A model generated the notes under the pieces. That model did not search any database. It saw only the letters and a list, made by a program, of their open reading frames with translations, and was not told the DNA's origin. The translations under genes were made by a program, and so were the position numbers. Positions 1-13,009 of a stretch of 64,000 nucleotides of DNA are shown here, in pieces (within the stretch, counting starts at the first letter, position 1; each line of letters begins with the position of its first letter). This DNA comes from Kalaharituber pfeilii (Eukaryota > Ascomycota > Pezizomycetes > Pezizales > Pezizaceae), in the NCBI GenBank assembly GCA_015179045.1, contig WHUZ01000024.1, positions 682,001 through 746,000 on the forward strand, in the 5' to 3' direction.

Positions 1-3000
1 TCACGTCTCATGTGTACAGTAGAGTAGCCCTCCCAATTGGGGGACCAAGGTGAGCAGATTAGCCGGGTTAATTGCGAACGGGAGTGATGCCGTTTTACCT
101 CGACTGTCGGGCGCTCAACCTTAAGATATCCTGTTGACGGTTAAGCGATGTGTGCCGCGGGCTGGTTTGGCAGTGCTTGATTTAGGTTGATCTAAAGGCT
201 TTATGCACAAATAGGGTTTGTTTGCATAGAGAGATGAAGTGAACAATAGTAAGTCTGGGAGACTTGGACGTAAATGCGGGCTCGCCGTCGTCTGAGGGTC
301 CGGATGGCTAAAATTTGTTGGGCCCCGGGGTGGTGCGGGCTCGGTTGGTGATAGTTATAGGGGATCCAACTGGATGAAAGGGTGAGAATTATGGTACAGA
401 GGCATCAATTGTCTAGTTTCGGGATCTTGTGTCTGAATATAGCCTAAAGTCCTCGAAAGTAAAATTCTTTGGGAATTGAAAGTCCAATTGTGTGAGTGTC
501 AATTGGGCACCCAGTGCAGCCAGGTTCCCAAGCGTTAGGGATCATACCCATCTTCCTTTCTAACATCATGAACTTTGCATCTAACGGACTAGATACTTAA
601 AGGCGTGATAACATAGGTTTATACTTACGGAGTTTTCCCACTTTAGAATTCTGGGATATAATTTGTAAATGAGTTACTTTGGGCATAACAGATTATGAAC
701 ACAAGTGAACGTTAGGCATGCCTTATTGACAGGGAAGGGTTGCTCGCCGATACATGCGCTGAAACAGGACGAAAACAAGCTTGCACATGTCCGATTCAGA
801 GTTACTTTCAATGCCTCCACTTGTATGCAAGACAGAAGCATCTCGGTACCAATCTCGTGCATCTCTTAAATGGAATTTCTACAAACACACAGTTAATCTT
901 TAACGAACGTGACTGTCGCTTGGCCTTAGTTAAAATCATATTCTATTAGCATCCCATCGTAAGTTCAAGAGCAAAAACGCTGCAGTTTGTGAGGAACAAC
1001 GCAGTGCTCTGAGACTTCGATTACTGGCTTACAAATGTTGCTACTAACGGCGGTCCCACAAGCGTCAGTAACTATACTAGTGTACAGTTAGTGTAGATGC
1101 TTCTGTCGCAGCTCATCGCCAATCCCACGATTGATGCCTTTTTTTCGGAAGCAGTCTATTGCAGGACTAAGTGTGTCAGAAATCAAAGCGAACTCCTTGA
1201 GCCAGAGCCTGAGCTGGAGATTAGGGGAGGTAACATAGCGCCCACGGTGGTCGAACTAAAAGCCCAACTTTCGTTCAGGTATGAGACCAATATTAGACCG
1301 CCAGATATGTGAAAGTTTGATGGGCTCCTGCCCGGCCCAGTCAGTACGCAAAAAACTCGCGATGGGGGAGTAAGAGGAGTTGTACGCATGTGCTCTGGCA
1401 TTGCTAAACCATTGGCTAAACCTAAGAAAAGGAATAAACAATAAGCATAGTATAGCATACAGGGTAAACTGTGATGTTAATGTGCTCTTGCTATGTACTT
1501 ATGCATCTACAAGTAGCTAGTATCTGCTCCTTAGCAGTTTCATAGGACAAGTGAGTTGTAGGCCTTGTGGCATCAGCGGCCATAATCAGTCTAGGCCAAC
1601 CCTGTTCTTTTTTGTACTCTCATTCCGCTTTCACCTGCAAGCTCGATGTTTTCCTCTAGTCGGCGAACGAGAGTGCCTGAAACTGCTTCAAGAATTACAA
1701 TCGACACCGTTCAAACATTTAAACAGACCAGCCATGATTTTACTCGCCCTTTTGTCGGCCCCTGTCCCATATACCGCTACACGTTCTTAGCAGAAGGGGC
1801 ACCACTTTTTCAACTGAATTCTGCAAACCAGTCTTCAAACTGCAGATATTGGCCTCGCTGCATATATTAAGCATACGTAACAGTCTCCCTTCTCGAGCCT
1901 TCCGCGACCCGAGAACTCACCCCCTACGTTTTTGAGCCCCACAGCGGGATATACGGAAATACGTACAAGATTTTAGGGTCTCGTTGCTGGAAGGACACTA
2001 GACTGAATATAGAATTATGTGGTACAAGCTAGGCTAGGTTGGGCAGTCAGCCCGGCGCTGTCTTCAATAAGGGAAAGGATTGGAATAGTGCCAGCGTGTT
2101 TGGGACTGTTATGTTTGAGGAATGGAATTGGGATTGAAATTGTTAGAGATCTACAGTAATGTCGGAGTGTCGGAGGTGTCGGATATCAGAGAGGTCCGTG
2201 ATAAAGGGTGGTAAGGGCCCGAGAGCAACCTCATGCTCTATGTATATAGGTGTATTACTTTGGCTACTCTCTCTACGAAGGAATAACAATCATCTCTTTC
2301 TACCCAAAGCTCAACAGAAATGGTGGTGTAAGTGCTTAAGTGGGTATATTAGGACTGGTTGTAAAACGCCAGTTACCAAATCAGACCAAGTAGATGATTA
2401 GAGAAATCTGATCACCTTTTTACAAGTGTATATGAATATATTTCATAGCCTCTAGAACGACAACAATTCATGAATCGACGCAAATATTTGCTTTTGTACT
2501 CTTGAGAGTACATGAACTCATTGGCATTGCATGAACCTTCTAGCCAGAAAATTTTGAACTGCAATATACACTCCTACTAGACTGTAATTGATTGAATGAT
2601 TTTCTGTCTAGCCTTATAATCTTCACTTCCGTAGTGGTTAGCCCAAGCCATTCGGGTTCCGAATGAGTTTCAAGTCGAACTGCGAACAAAATACATATTA
2701 AGACCCTCGTTAACACCAGTATCGCCCCAAAGACCTCGGTCGGCATTTCCGAGTACCGAAATCCAAAGTTTAGTCCCAAATGGTAACTTGAATCAAGCCA
2801 ACAAAGTAGTACGGTGACCCACAAGGAGTTTGCTTAACTACTTCACCTCATCAATATGTTACAACCGAGGTTTATTGACTGTAAGGCGTCCTTTCTCTAT
2901 GTATAGTGTGAGCTCGTACCTAGGTTCGTATAATGAATACTAGATGGTAAAATATTGTTTGACATGTCCGAACTAGGCATGTATGCCTTTTGGGGATAGA

Positions 3001-3498
3001 ATAAAGATTAACTTTCTCGTGTAGTATTCCTTCATATTTTCATGCACCCCAATCCAAGCCTCACAAGGCACAAAAATTTAGAAACTTGCGAATATGCTTT
3101 TGCATATTGCAAAGGGACACAATATATCGTTTGATTACTCTGTTTGTTACTACGTATTGGTGCGCTGAAAGGGATTAGATACTGGATAAATTCGGAGAAC
3201 CGGATGGTGGGAGGAGAGCGTGCTCCCATAATCTGCTATTCAAGGTCCTTCTACTCAAAATGTGGCTACTGTAAATTCGCTATTGGCCCATATTCCACCA
3301 GTAGCCGTACTCCCATGAGAGCAGCTGGTAGCTGGTCATCTTAGATGTTAAGTCAAGTACTAGTACTATAACTCAGAAGCCCTCCTGACCAGCTCGCGAG
3401 ACGACAGTGGCCACTACCTAGACAACGTCCAGCAATTGAAAAACATCTGGAGGAAGATGACGGCATCGAGAGGCGTCCATGCGAGTTTAAGCGCAACT
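1..3498. other. gene-free DNA
   Basis: No reading frame here exceeds about 100 codons, none shows a recognisable motif, and frames occur on both strands at the density expected by chance. I see no LINE tail, tRNA box or simple repeat of note. It may be old transposon DNA decayed beyond recognition, which is inference. Confidence 0.5.
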
Positions 3499-3510
3499 GG
3501 CGGATTTAAC

Positions 3511-3573
3511 TTTTTTTTTTTTTTTTTTTTTTGTCACGTGACCCCGCATGCGGCTGTTCACCATGGCAGGGCA
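3511..3573 (-). mobile_element. family B LINE tail-only insertion, 63 bp
   Basis: Read on the minus strand this is the extreme 3' end of a family B LINE (CCCTGCCATGG ... GGGTCACGTGAC) followed by 22 A. It is flanked by a perfect 12-bp duplication GGCGGATTTAAC at 3499-3510 and 3574-3585, so it is a complete insertion event although only about 41 nt of element were copied. Confidence 0.85.
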
Positions 3574-3879
3574 GGCGGATTTAACATTTAATGTTGAGCT
3601 CGAAGCCTCTATAAGAGATTGTTGCAGATCACAATGGCAATCCTGCAGAAACAACTGTATTGCCTAATACTCTAACACTGTGGTACAAAAAATGTGGGTA
3701 ACTTCGTAAGCTCAGAAGTAGTCGCTGGCGGAGAAGTCAAGTGTATGATACTCGCAAAGGGAGTGCACGGCTGAGAGGTAACGCTAGCGGATTGACTAGG
3801 ATGGTGGTACCCCCAGCTGCGGAGTGTGCTTAGTTCCTCTCCGCAAGTGAGTAAGTAAGCACTGAATGAGAGTACATCT

Positions 3880-3974
3880 TTTTTTTTTTTTTTTTATATC
3901 ACGTGACCCCGCATGCAGCTATTCGCCATGGCAGGGCCCCTGGGTCTAGACCCTCAAAGCCCGGAGGCAGGCTT
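3880..3974 (-). mobile_element. family B LINE tail insertion, 95 bp
   Basis: Minus-strand family B terminus including the CCGGAGGCAGGC-type complement and GCCATGG segment, ending in a T-run on the plus strand. A perfect 15-bp duplication AATGAGAGTACATCT lies at 3865-3879 and 3975-3989. The segment just inside differs from other copies (GGGTCTAGACCC palindrome). Confidence 0.85.
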
Positions 3975-3989
3975 AATGAGAGTACATCT

Positions 3990-4520
3990 GCGCCTATGCC
4001 AATGCCATAATTGTAGAATAGGTATACTAGAATGCTATCCCATAGAATGCAATTAGATTACCCATCTTCATAGACTAGCGGCAGCCCAAGCCTGCGGGTC
4101 AGCCCAAGCAGATCTCTTTGTGCTTTGGTCTTTGTCAATGATCCTGCTTCTTCTGGGGTGAACAGGCACAGAATAGTCTCAGCAATAGTAATGAACATAT
4201 ATAAAAGTGTGAAAATGGGTGGAATGCAGTATATATGACATGTGAGTATCCTTCAGATTTGCTTCAAAAGTGGGGAATTTGTATCACAACTGTGACTGAC
4301 CCATGACTCAGACTCAAAACCCACTAATCTGAAGAAACTAATAATCATGTGGTCACCTCTCCACCGGGAAACCGATCAAATCCATTGAGCTACTTACAGA
4401 GTTACTGTCAATGCAAATGACCCTCAAGTGGGCTTAAATTAAAGCCAGAGCATAAGAGAACAAAGTAAATTTATTTTCCACACTTTCCTCCCCCCAGTTT
4501 GTAGCATATGAAGGGTGACA
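3990..4520. other. gene-free DNA between insertions
   Basis: AT-rich sequence without a recognisable frame, repeat or signal. Confidence 0.4.
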
Positions 4521-4530
4521 TATTCTGGCA

Positions 4531-4702
4531 CATTTTTTTTTTTTATATCAGTACTCGCGGTACATGAAGAATAAAGTAGAAGAGGGAAAGAAAATTAAAT
4601 AGAAATTGAGGCTATGTTCATCCAACCCCGTATCCGTCCAACCCCGTATCCGTGATAGTGAGTAGAAAAGGGAAAGGAAATTAAATAGAAATTGTGGCTA
4701 TG
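4531..4702 (-). mobile_element. family A-like truncated LINE, 172 bp, hairpin lost
   Basis: T-run followed by ATATCAGTACTCGCGG, the complement of a family A end, but the conserved hairpin is missing. A 10-bp duplication TATTCTGGCA lies at 4521-4530 and 4703-4712. Inside, a block of about 50 bp (GAAAATTAAATAGAAATTG and neighbours) occurs twice, separated by two copies of CCAACCCCGTATCCGT. Confidence 0.65.
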
Positions 4703-4829
4703 TATTCTGGCATGTATCCAATAACATACTAGCATATACTTTGAGTCACCATGTGCCAATGAGATTACCTGAGCCCTTTGCACCTCAGTTTCTACTCTAT
4801 TGCTTATGCTAAACAATTATACCAAGCTT

Positions 4830-4982
4830 CTAGAAGGGGAGAGGGGATGGAACGGGAATGTGTATGTAGAAATTTCTTTGTTAAGCCTGTCTTCGGGCTC
4901 TGAGGGCGTGCCCAGGGACCCTGCCATGGCTTGGCACTAGCACTGCAAGCGGAGTTACGTGATTAAAAAAAAAAATAAAATA
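4830..4982 (+). mobile_element. family B LINE 3' fragment, 153 bp
   Basis: Contains CCTGTCTTCGGGCTCTGAGG, CCCTGCCATGGCTTGG and GGAGTTACGTGATT followed by an A-rich tail. It is flanked by a perfect 15-bp duplication AATTATACCAAGCTT at 4815-4829 and 4983-4997, so it is one 5'-truncated insertion. Confidence 0.88.
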
Positions 4983-4997
4983 AATTATACCAAGCTT

Positions 4998-5714
4998 TGT
5001 GACTATCGGACTAATATTGCAAAAAGTTACTGTCATGTCAAAGAGTACATTTTTGCTTACTCAGGTTGATGGAAGTATTGAGCTTTATTTCATGAGAAAG
5101 AAGTACAAAGACTCTGTAACACTATATAATAGAATTACATGCAGGGGAATATTTTTTAAATGAATTGCAGCACTGACAAAGGGTTGGGGCAGTTGAGCGC
5201 TGTGTGTAAAAGCCTAACTTCCTCATATATTACATAGAGGTGTATCCCAATATGAGTCTATAGAGATTCAGAAATATATCCTAATAGCTTGGTGATAGTA
5301 TCACTGGTACTGCGACCTCTTGATGAGGTGCCAAGGGCTGACTGCGAATGAGCTCCACATATACAATATGGCGTATGACGTGCATGCAATACGTGACAGC
5401 AGGAAATGCGTCGACGTCGTGAAGGCGATATATAATATCCCAGGAGCCTCTAGGTTATATTTTTAAAGCTTCATAGCTTAGGACTGCAGCATTCGTACAT
5501 GGTATATATAAGAAATATGCATTACCTAATATAATTAGGTACGTATAGATGGATATTCCTATTGATCCCTGCTTCCTGTCAATACCTATACCCATAAGCT
5601 ACTCAAGATATATTCTTCTATATACAGAGTTATATTCTAAAGTATTCTGAACATGCCTCATATATTTAGAACTATATATGGACTGAATATCAAATTTGCC
5701 TCTATCATAGCAAC
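4998..5714. other. gene-free AT-rich DNA
   Basis: No recognisable coding or RNA feature; many TATA-like runs, none tied to a gene. Confidence 0.4.
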
Positions 5715-5724
5715 AAAAATATAT

Positions 5725-5903
5725 TCTAGAAGGTAGGAGAATGGGGGTCAAGTTCTAGAAGGTAGGAGAGCGGGGGTCAACGGCGCGGTGAGGCCATATA
5801 CGTAGGAATTTTCTTCTAGCCTGTCTGCGGGCTATGAGGGCTTGCCTAGGGACCCTGCCATGGCTTAGTGCCGTAAGCGGGGTTACGTGATTTAAAAATA
5901 TAT
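5725..5903 (+). mobile_element. family B LINE 3' fragment with UTR tandem repeat
   Basis: Begins with two copies of a unit of about 29 bp (TTCTAGAAGGTAGGAG then a G-rich stretch and GTCAAG), then CCTGTCTGCGGGCTATGAGG, CCCTGCCATGGCTTAG and GGGGTTACGTGATTT with a short A/TA tail. AAAAATATAT occurs on both sides (5715-5724 and 5894-5903) and is the likely duplication, although it merges with the A-tail. Confidence 0.75.
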
Positions 5904-6200
5904 ATATATATGTATGGATATTAGCTTACTACTGTTTCATATGTATTCAATCTACATCTCTTGAATACATACTATAGAAGGTTTTTGCACTTGCTCAAGG
6001 TTCTAAATAGCTATCTTACTAGTTTACACCTGCAAAGATGCTTAATTGGGCAACTACTACCATTGAGTATCATTCAGAATCTACAATTTTGCTAACTGAG
6101 GTGTGGAAGTTACTTTCCTTTACCTTTCCAAGCTGTATACAATTTGATTATCTTCTATGAAGATTTGGCCTTACAGGAGCTGTTGTTTTAATTCCTGAAG

Positions 6201-6234
6201 TGCGCCGGATTCCGGTAATGCGCCGGATTCCGGT
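6201..6234. repeat. two 16-bp direct copies with near-palindromic core
   Basis: TGCGCCGGATTCCGGT occurs twice, separated by AA. The core CCGGATTCCGG is almost self-complementary. No neighbouring gene explains it. Confidence 0.6.
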
Positions 6235-6282
6235 GACTATCAATGGCAGCAAGCGAAGTCTGCTGCCACACACCTACACACA

Positions 6283-6283
6283 A

Positions 6284-6315
<32 letters not shown>

Positions 6316-6365
6316 TTAGCCCGGTTAGTCTCATGCCAAGACCCTACTATGAGACTAGCCCGGTA
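6283..6365. repeat. A-run followed by hairpin between short direct repeats
   Basis: An A-run of about 30 (one G) is followed by TAGCCCGGTT, then a stem AGTCTCAT / ATGAGACT enclosing a 14-nt loop, then TAGCCCGGTA. The two TAGCCCGGT copies could be a duplication around a tiny insertion, but the unique part resembles no LINE tail seen here. Confidence 0.5.
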
Positions 6366-7303
6366 CTGTACCTAAGTTAGGAAGTATGCATTATTCAGCT
6401 GTCCAGATTCTTACTTTAGTCAGCAGGCGTCACATTCCAGAACCATTGCCATCTTGGCAAAATTGAGGCGGCGTTAGACTAAGCCGAGGTACATGGTCTG
6501 CCACAGCCATAATTGTGACCAAATGGGGAACACCAAGCACCATACTAATGCGGCCGGATGACGACAGTGGTGAAAGTGGTCAAATGGTGAAGTGCTACGT
6601 GTTGAGTGATTTGAGTGACCGTAAATAGCGAACTTATACTTACTGTAATTGATTTCGCGGCGCTATGGACACTACATGTCACATCACAGGTCTCAAATGG
6701 CGTTGCAATTGCGTATCATACTGTACTCGGGGGCAAGGGTAAGTCTTCAGAAGCGCAAAAAGTTGCATAAAATGTGACAGGGATGGTTGCTAAGGATAGA
6801 GTTGACCAGTTGGTTACTTCATATGTAACACTTGTTATTCTACACGCATTCTCTGTTGTTGCCTACTTTACAGTAATTCTTTTGTTTTTCAACCAACTTA
6901 CAGAACTCCACTTTCCCAGTCACAGCCTCGAGTCACCTGCTGAAGCCTGCATACAATCGTGAAATGAAGATTTCAGTCATGAAATTCACAATTGAGAAAC
7001 TACTCAAGTTTAGCGCGTCAGAATTATTATTGTGCGCGATGAATGCACAAACAAGGTGGAAAACCTCAGGAAGAGTGGGATAAATCAACAAAAGAACAGC
7101 TCCTGTCATAAATTAGAAGTGCGCCAGATCAGCTTTGCTGTTATGGCTGTTGGGTGGTAATTATGCAACAATTTATTGACTTGTATGCAGTTATGATTAC
7201 TTGTGTCCTATTTTTGTGGGTAAAACTTATACTCGCTCGCATAACTAGTCAGCCGTTCCAATACTTTTTAAACGAGCGAGTACAAGAAGTCATACCTACT
7301 TCA

Positions 7304-7420
7304 CTTTTGACCCCCTGTCAGGTGGCGCACATTAGAGACCTTCCACAACGCCGGCGCGAAAACCCTCAAGTGTGGCGGTGCGCGACGTCTAGACGGCGCC
7401 GGCCGGCTGGAGTAGACGGA
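7304..7420 (+). repeat. dispersed repeat, copy 1
   Basis: Starts CTTTTGACCCCCTGTCAG and contains GAGACCTTCCACAACGCC and ACGTCTAGACGGCG. The segment at 8025-8146 begins with a near-identical sequence, and its reverse complement also carries GAGACCTTCCGCAACGCC and the TCTAGAC motif. Both copies are therefore related to each other and partly inverted, as in a small inverted-repeat element. No clear duplication was found. Confidence 0.45.
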
Positions 7421-8024
7421 AACCCCCCGTTTTTACGTCTAGAACTTTGAACCGCTATAGCACCTCAATGAACACTCTGATTTTATTGTTAAAGGTATCT
7501 ATTGATAGCTGAAAGTCTATACTTTACCTTAATATCGTGACTTCTTTAAGAAATGCACAAGAAGCATTGGCAAATGAAAGATCAGGGAGGGGTTAAAAAC
7601 CATCCTGCTAAGCCAATATCTTGGCACCGACGCAATAACGTATGATGCGGCAAATGTGGTGTTACTGCTGCATAATACTTCAAGCAGTGCTTGCATTACG
7701 ACAAGAAGGTTATGTTCTCGTGCCAAACTCTGTATGTTGACATCACAAGTCTTTGCGATTCCTCAAAGAGTTCCATCAATAAAACTTCAACATGTAGCTA
7801 AGGCACAATTATTTTTCTGATGTATAGCATTTGCATATTGCATTAGCTTTTCTAGATTTAACATGATCAAATGACAAAAGATGCTTCCACCATGAAACAA
7901 TAAAATCTAATAAAGAACTTGTATTACTGATAATTTCATATTTGTTCTCCTATTTGGTGAGGCATCATCAACTGCAAAGTCTTTCGTAGTCCACTAAATA
8001 GTTGAAAAATGCAACACTCCTTCT

Positions 8025-8146
8025 CTTCTGACCCCTTGTCAGTTTAAAATTTTGCGGAATGTCTTTTGAGCCATCTAGACCGCACCCTGGTTGAGTGGCG
8101 TTTTCGCAGGTCTAGACGGCGTTGCGGAAGGTCTCCTTGCATAGCG
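8025..8146 (-). repeat. dispersed repeat, copy 2
   Basis: CTTCTGACCCCTTGTCAG at the left edge; TCTAGACGGCGTTGCGGAAG and GTCTC at the right edge match the complement of the copy at 7304-7420. Confidence 0.45.
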
Positions 8147-11100
8147 CTTCTGAGTATTTTCCCCTACCCCCGAGTATAACGTATCGGTATTTACTTTTAG
8201 AGGATTTGAGAGTCCGTTACGTCATGATCAATTCCTTTCTGAGAATATTCACCTACAAGAGAAGTCAATTGCAAGAAGTAGACGGGAACTCGAATTTACA
8301 TATCTGGCATAGCAGAGAAGCAAGAGAGGGATATTTAGGTCGAATAATCCTGTGGCGAATACCACTTGCTTTGGTGAATGGTTTAAGAGTAGGAACCCTG
8401 CAGAAATTCCCTCTTACGAACAACTGATTGGTAATGTGACTTAGCTGAGCTCGGCTCAAAACGCGCTCAAAGATACATTTCAGCTGCAGTTATGAGTCTT
8501 AACAATAGACATGTGGCGGATACAAATTATATTATCTGCTGCGGCGCCTCTGCATGGTTAAATTGAAGTTAGCGAACATGTTGAAATTCTTCCCCAGCTT
8601 GGTCACGAGACATTGCGGCTGAGTTATGCGACACAAAATCTTGATTTACATTGCTGTATTGCACTTACATTACATTTGAAGAAAGCGATATGATATCCCC
8701 ATTTTCCATTCCGATATTGTATTGCATCGCATAGTTACGGCCGTCCGTGTGTTGCACATGATGGCTGCTGAATTGATTAACTCGTACATATTAACCAGTT
8801 CCTGCATCCCAGTATATGTGAGCGCCATACTTGCTGGTTCCTTGTATCCCCCCGCCATTTACAGTAGCGACTGCTTTCGTAGACCTAGACTAAAGGTTCT
8901 CACTTGAGTCCATTATGGTAAATATGAGTGGGCACGAGACTACCATATGGGAGCTAGACTTAGACGATAGGCCATCTAGATTTGTTGTCCAACCTAAGAT
9001 CATAATACACCTGATCTATCTGCAGCTCAACCAATTAAAATCCTCATAGCATTCTACCTTGTTGAATGGCATCTCATCCTAACAGCTATGGTGCCGGAAG
9101 TTAAGAGCACATTACTTGCTGCCGATCATTAACCTTCTTTGGCTAGTGTTAGGCCAAATTTAGACTAAAGTGGTTTGTGCTCTAGCTTAAATAGGTACCT
9201 TCTGCCTTGGCATTTGGCGCTTGGCAGTATATGTAACATAGGCTCCAAAAAGCCCTATGCTTGGCTTATCAGCTCCACCAATCTTTTCACAAACTAAAAT
9301 GGATATCATAGATTTGTTCAGCACTTGAAAAGATGATATAATCATTGAAATCAGAGTTGATTTAGGGGAGCAGATCGGCTTGGAAAATTTTGGTGGGTGG
9401 ATATGTCCGCTTTTAACTTCCGGCACCATACAAACCTTTGTTCCATCATCTAAAAATACCGACATATCCCTGGACGCCCCAACAAACCTATCCCTTGTAC
9501 CAAAACACTATCATATCGGCCAAGACTATGAACTCGTCCAGCACAGCGATTGGTCAACTTGGCAAGTGCACAATATCGCATGCCTTCAAATGCTCCCTGT
9601 CGTTCATGAACTGGGAAGCCAAAAAGAGGAACATGGAAAAATTATCCAGTGTCATATCGTCCCTTGTATCAAACATTTCTACTTGCAGCTGGCGTTCCAA
9701 ACCACAGTGATAACAATTTATGCTGATGTATGGAAGCGGATTGGGTAGGTTTCAGCTTCGTCGTTTGGTAGTGGAGAATAGATAATAGTTATGGTTTCGT
9801 GCGTAACGCTCGGCCCGATGGTTTTTCGTTTGTCCGCAGGGAAGGTATAATGACTGCGAGTGGTGGTAGTATGATGACAGGCCTGGAGGAAGTAACAGTT
9901 GAATGAAAACGCTCGAGGGGGCTGAGAGGGGTGTTGTAATTTTGGAAGAGAAGGACGATTCTATTGCTTACTGGTTGTATCACGACAAGCGTAATCTCAT
10001 TCGGAACAATAGGATGGTTTGTTGGTTGTCTGCCGCAGACAATCAGCATTACAAACGAATCGCTAATTCTCCTCAGCCCCTTTCCACCGTATTTACCAGA
10101 TGATTCCTTTCATCGTTTCTTGGGTTTCTCCCGTTGTTAAGTAAAATCTTGTTTCCTGACAACTATGAGCCGATAGTGGCAACGTTGGTATCTTAAATGT
10201 TGTGGGAAAAATGCTATCGGCCAACCAACTACTTACGTTATCGCTAACGCTAGCGAGATTGATGGTGATCTCATCCTGACATTGACAACTACAATGCCAC
10301 AAATAGGAGCGACTGAAAGAAATCCAAGAAGACATGAGGTTACACAGAAAACGTTGCTCCTCCACATGCACCTCCTTATCTTACAGTAATAATCTGCTTC
10401 ATCAGGCGAATTATTAACAACCTCTGGGCTAACAGTAGCCAGTCCATGGGATAGAGCAAAAGTCATGAAAGGACTGAGGCGATGTATTTTCAGTGCAGCC
10501 ATCAAATATTGCCATATATTAGTTTTGTCTCTTAATAATGTCGTTTCATGAGTGTCGATGCACTCTCATTGGCCACTGGCAATTTTTCAGCTTACGCATG
10601 ACGGGCCTGGAGAAACAGATAGAGGAAGAGTTAATGCTGTTGCAGTGGTGACGGAGGTGGTAACCCTACTAGTAATGTGACACGAGTCGGAAATCGTTGC
10701 CTTAGGCTCTGATACACAATTGATCCGAGCTCTGGAAGAGAGATAATTCACGCACGACTGGAATGTACAAAAAGCCTTTTCTTATGAGACAATATCCTAT
10801 CACATTTATAACGTGCGATCCTAGCTTTATAAGGCAAGGTAATAGAGGGCAGCAAAGTCCTTGGACAATCTTCATTGACAGTTCTATGAGCTTACGAGGC
10901 TCTGGTGAGCATAACATATTTACTGGCAACTGCCACTTCTGACTTAAAGTAGATAATATATGTATGTAAGACGGAACCTTCGATACTTGCACGTATTAGA
11001 TTCACGGCAGATAGTAACCAATACGAGTTTTTACAGTTCTTTGGGTGTCCATTATACTGAGTACGCATCAGTCTCAAGACTGGTACAGCACTGAATAAAT

Positions 11101-12934
11101 GGTAATTGTGTGTATGCACGACCACATGTGAAGTCCAGCCCCGGCCCCGGCTTTGCCGCACTGGCACCATACACCCCACTTGAGGAGAAGTTGACCTATC
11201 GGGAAGGTGTGAAGTAATTGTACTACTATAGGTCTGATGTTAAAGTCAGCGTGGTATTATAAACCAGAGTAGGCTACGGCAAAGGAATTGCGTAGTTAGG
11301 TTCCTATACATAACTATCGTGATTACCTGTTCATAGAGCGATATACATGCAACCATAGAAGTAATAGGCTTTCAACCCCTATAACCCTAGATTAGCATTG
11401 GTGGATGAGCTAAGATGATACATGAATGCCAGGGGGCTGAGTTAAACAGATTATCAAGGTCAGCATGCACTAGAGACTAAACACAACATGTGTGTTCTTA
11501 GATTTTTGGCGGTGTCGCTAGACCGATTGGGACACACGGCAACCATCGATAAAATGAAAAATGTGGGGGATTCGGCTATCTTAATAAGGGAACATTGCCA
11601 ATGGCATACAGTAATACTAGTGTAACCGGTATGTATGTGCATGCATGAGCAAAATCGCAAGTCAATTGAAAAGGATTTCAGGGATGAGAAGATGGTCGCA
11701 CAGGAATCAAAAATGCATTGATGATATTGTGTTGCAGGAACAATGCTAAGGTGGATTTTCCGTCAAGTGGTTGAGTACTCTACGTTCTCTCGAAAGCGTG
11801 CTGACATATCTGGTTATCTGGCTGCATAACCCTCAGACTATGACTAGTAGCTGACCGGGTTTCTCGTTCCCAGGCCGGCTGGGTCCTATGATATTATAAC
11901 TTTTCCAGGGGAACACGTTTGCCATGCGGCCCATAACCAGTACCATGCTCATGGTACTGTAGATGGGCATACCTAGTATGCATAGTCGGAAGTCGGCGTC
12001 GAGCGCTTGTGGGTATCCCTGGCGACTGTTACAACACTAAAGGGTATTTGAAATAAGGCATTAATACCAGGTAAATTCTTATTTCCAGATCGAGAAGTTG
12101 AGTAAATTTGTACTTATCGACAGCCTAATAGTGGTACTAAATTCGGAGACTAGTGAAGATCATGTGGTCACGTTCGTTTTGCAACCGCAGTACTACCGGG
12201 TAGTACTGTGGGACCCTATTATCCTTGATAAAACTAAGACTGAAGATTCACAGCACATAGTCACACAAGGCAGTTGCGTTGATGGAATTTAGAAGCCTGC
12301 ATGTAATGGTCGACGCAGGATGGTATATGTTTTGCTGCGTTTATAGCTGTACTCTATTACTTAGGTAGGTATGCCTTCCTAAATAATTACAACAATGCAT
12401 AAAACGATATCAAGCACTCCTCCAGCTTCGCGAGTATATCTTATTTGGTTGCAAAAGTAGGCAAAATCTTGCAACCTGCAAAAACTAATTTAGTTATATA
12501 TATATGGATACCGGTATTGATCCTACACTTGGAGTATTACATGTTTCAAGAAACCAATCCTAGCTAGAAGGGATACAGTATTTGTGGCTTAGAAGTTTAG
12601 TTATCGAGAGGACCCAAGTTTGTCTCTCAATTTCTACTCCATGCTGCTCAATTCACGTTAACAGTGGACTCAATTGTCGGAGACATCATCTGGCGTGAAC
12701 TTATGCGATTCGAAATTTAACTGCAGTGGCCCAGACCGAGATGAATAGCCACAAAATACCCCTCCTCCATTTAATAATTCATGCCGCCCTCAAGGCAAAA
12801 AAGACTATCCAGATTTTGTGTTATTGATGCAAATCCTACTTCAGTTTCGGATCTCTTCATCAATGCCCTCAGGCTGCTACATTGAAGCGTTGCTATATTA
12901 TGAAGTTTAGGTTATATATACAATGGATAAAATT

Positions 12935-12996
12935 AATAAAAACCCTCGCCATAGCCCATAGGGCGGCATGCGAGTACTGATATAAAAAAAAAAAGA
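12935..12996 (+). mobile_element. family A LINE tail-only insertion, 62 bp
   Basis: The hairpin of family A (CTCGCC ATA GCCC ATA GGGC GGC AT GCGAG) is followed by TACTGATAT and an A-run. The flanks AATGGATAAAATT (12922-12934) and AATGGATGAAATT (12997-13009) form a 13-bp duplication with one difference. Confidence 0.85.
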
Positions 12997-13009
12997 AATG
13001 GATGAAATT

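Larger units (their letters stand above)
6366..12921. other. gene-free DNA
   Basis: About 6.5 kb with no frame above about 120 codons and no motif I recognise on either strand. The longest frame (9380-9748 +) overlaps frames of similar length on both strands and shows no codon or domain signal. The only internal structure I can point to is the related pair at 7.3 and 8.1 kb. Confidence 0.5.

Noticed and set aside
9380..9748. 122-codon plus frame in gene-free DNA
   Set aside because: Frames of similar size lie opposite and beside it, with no motif, no splice context and no repeat; fits chance.
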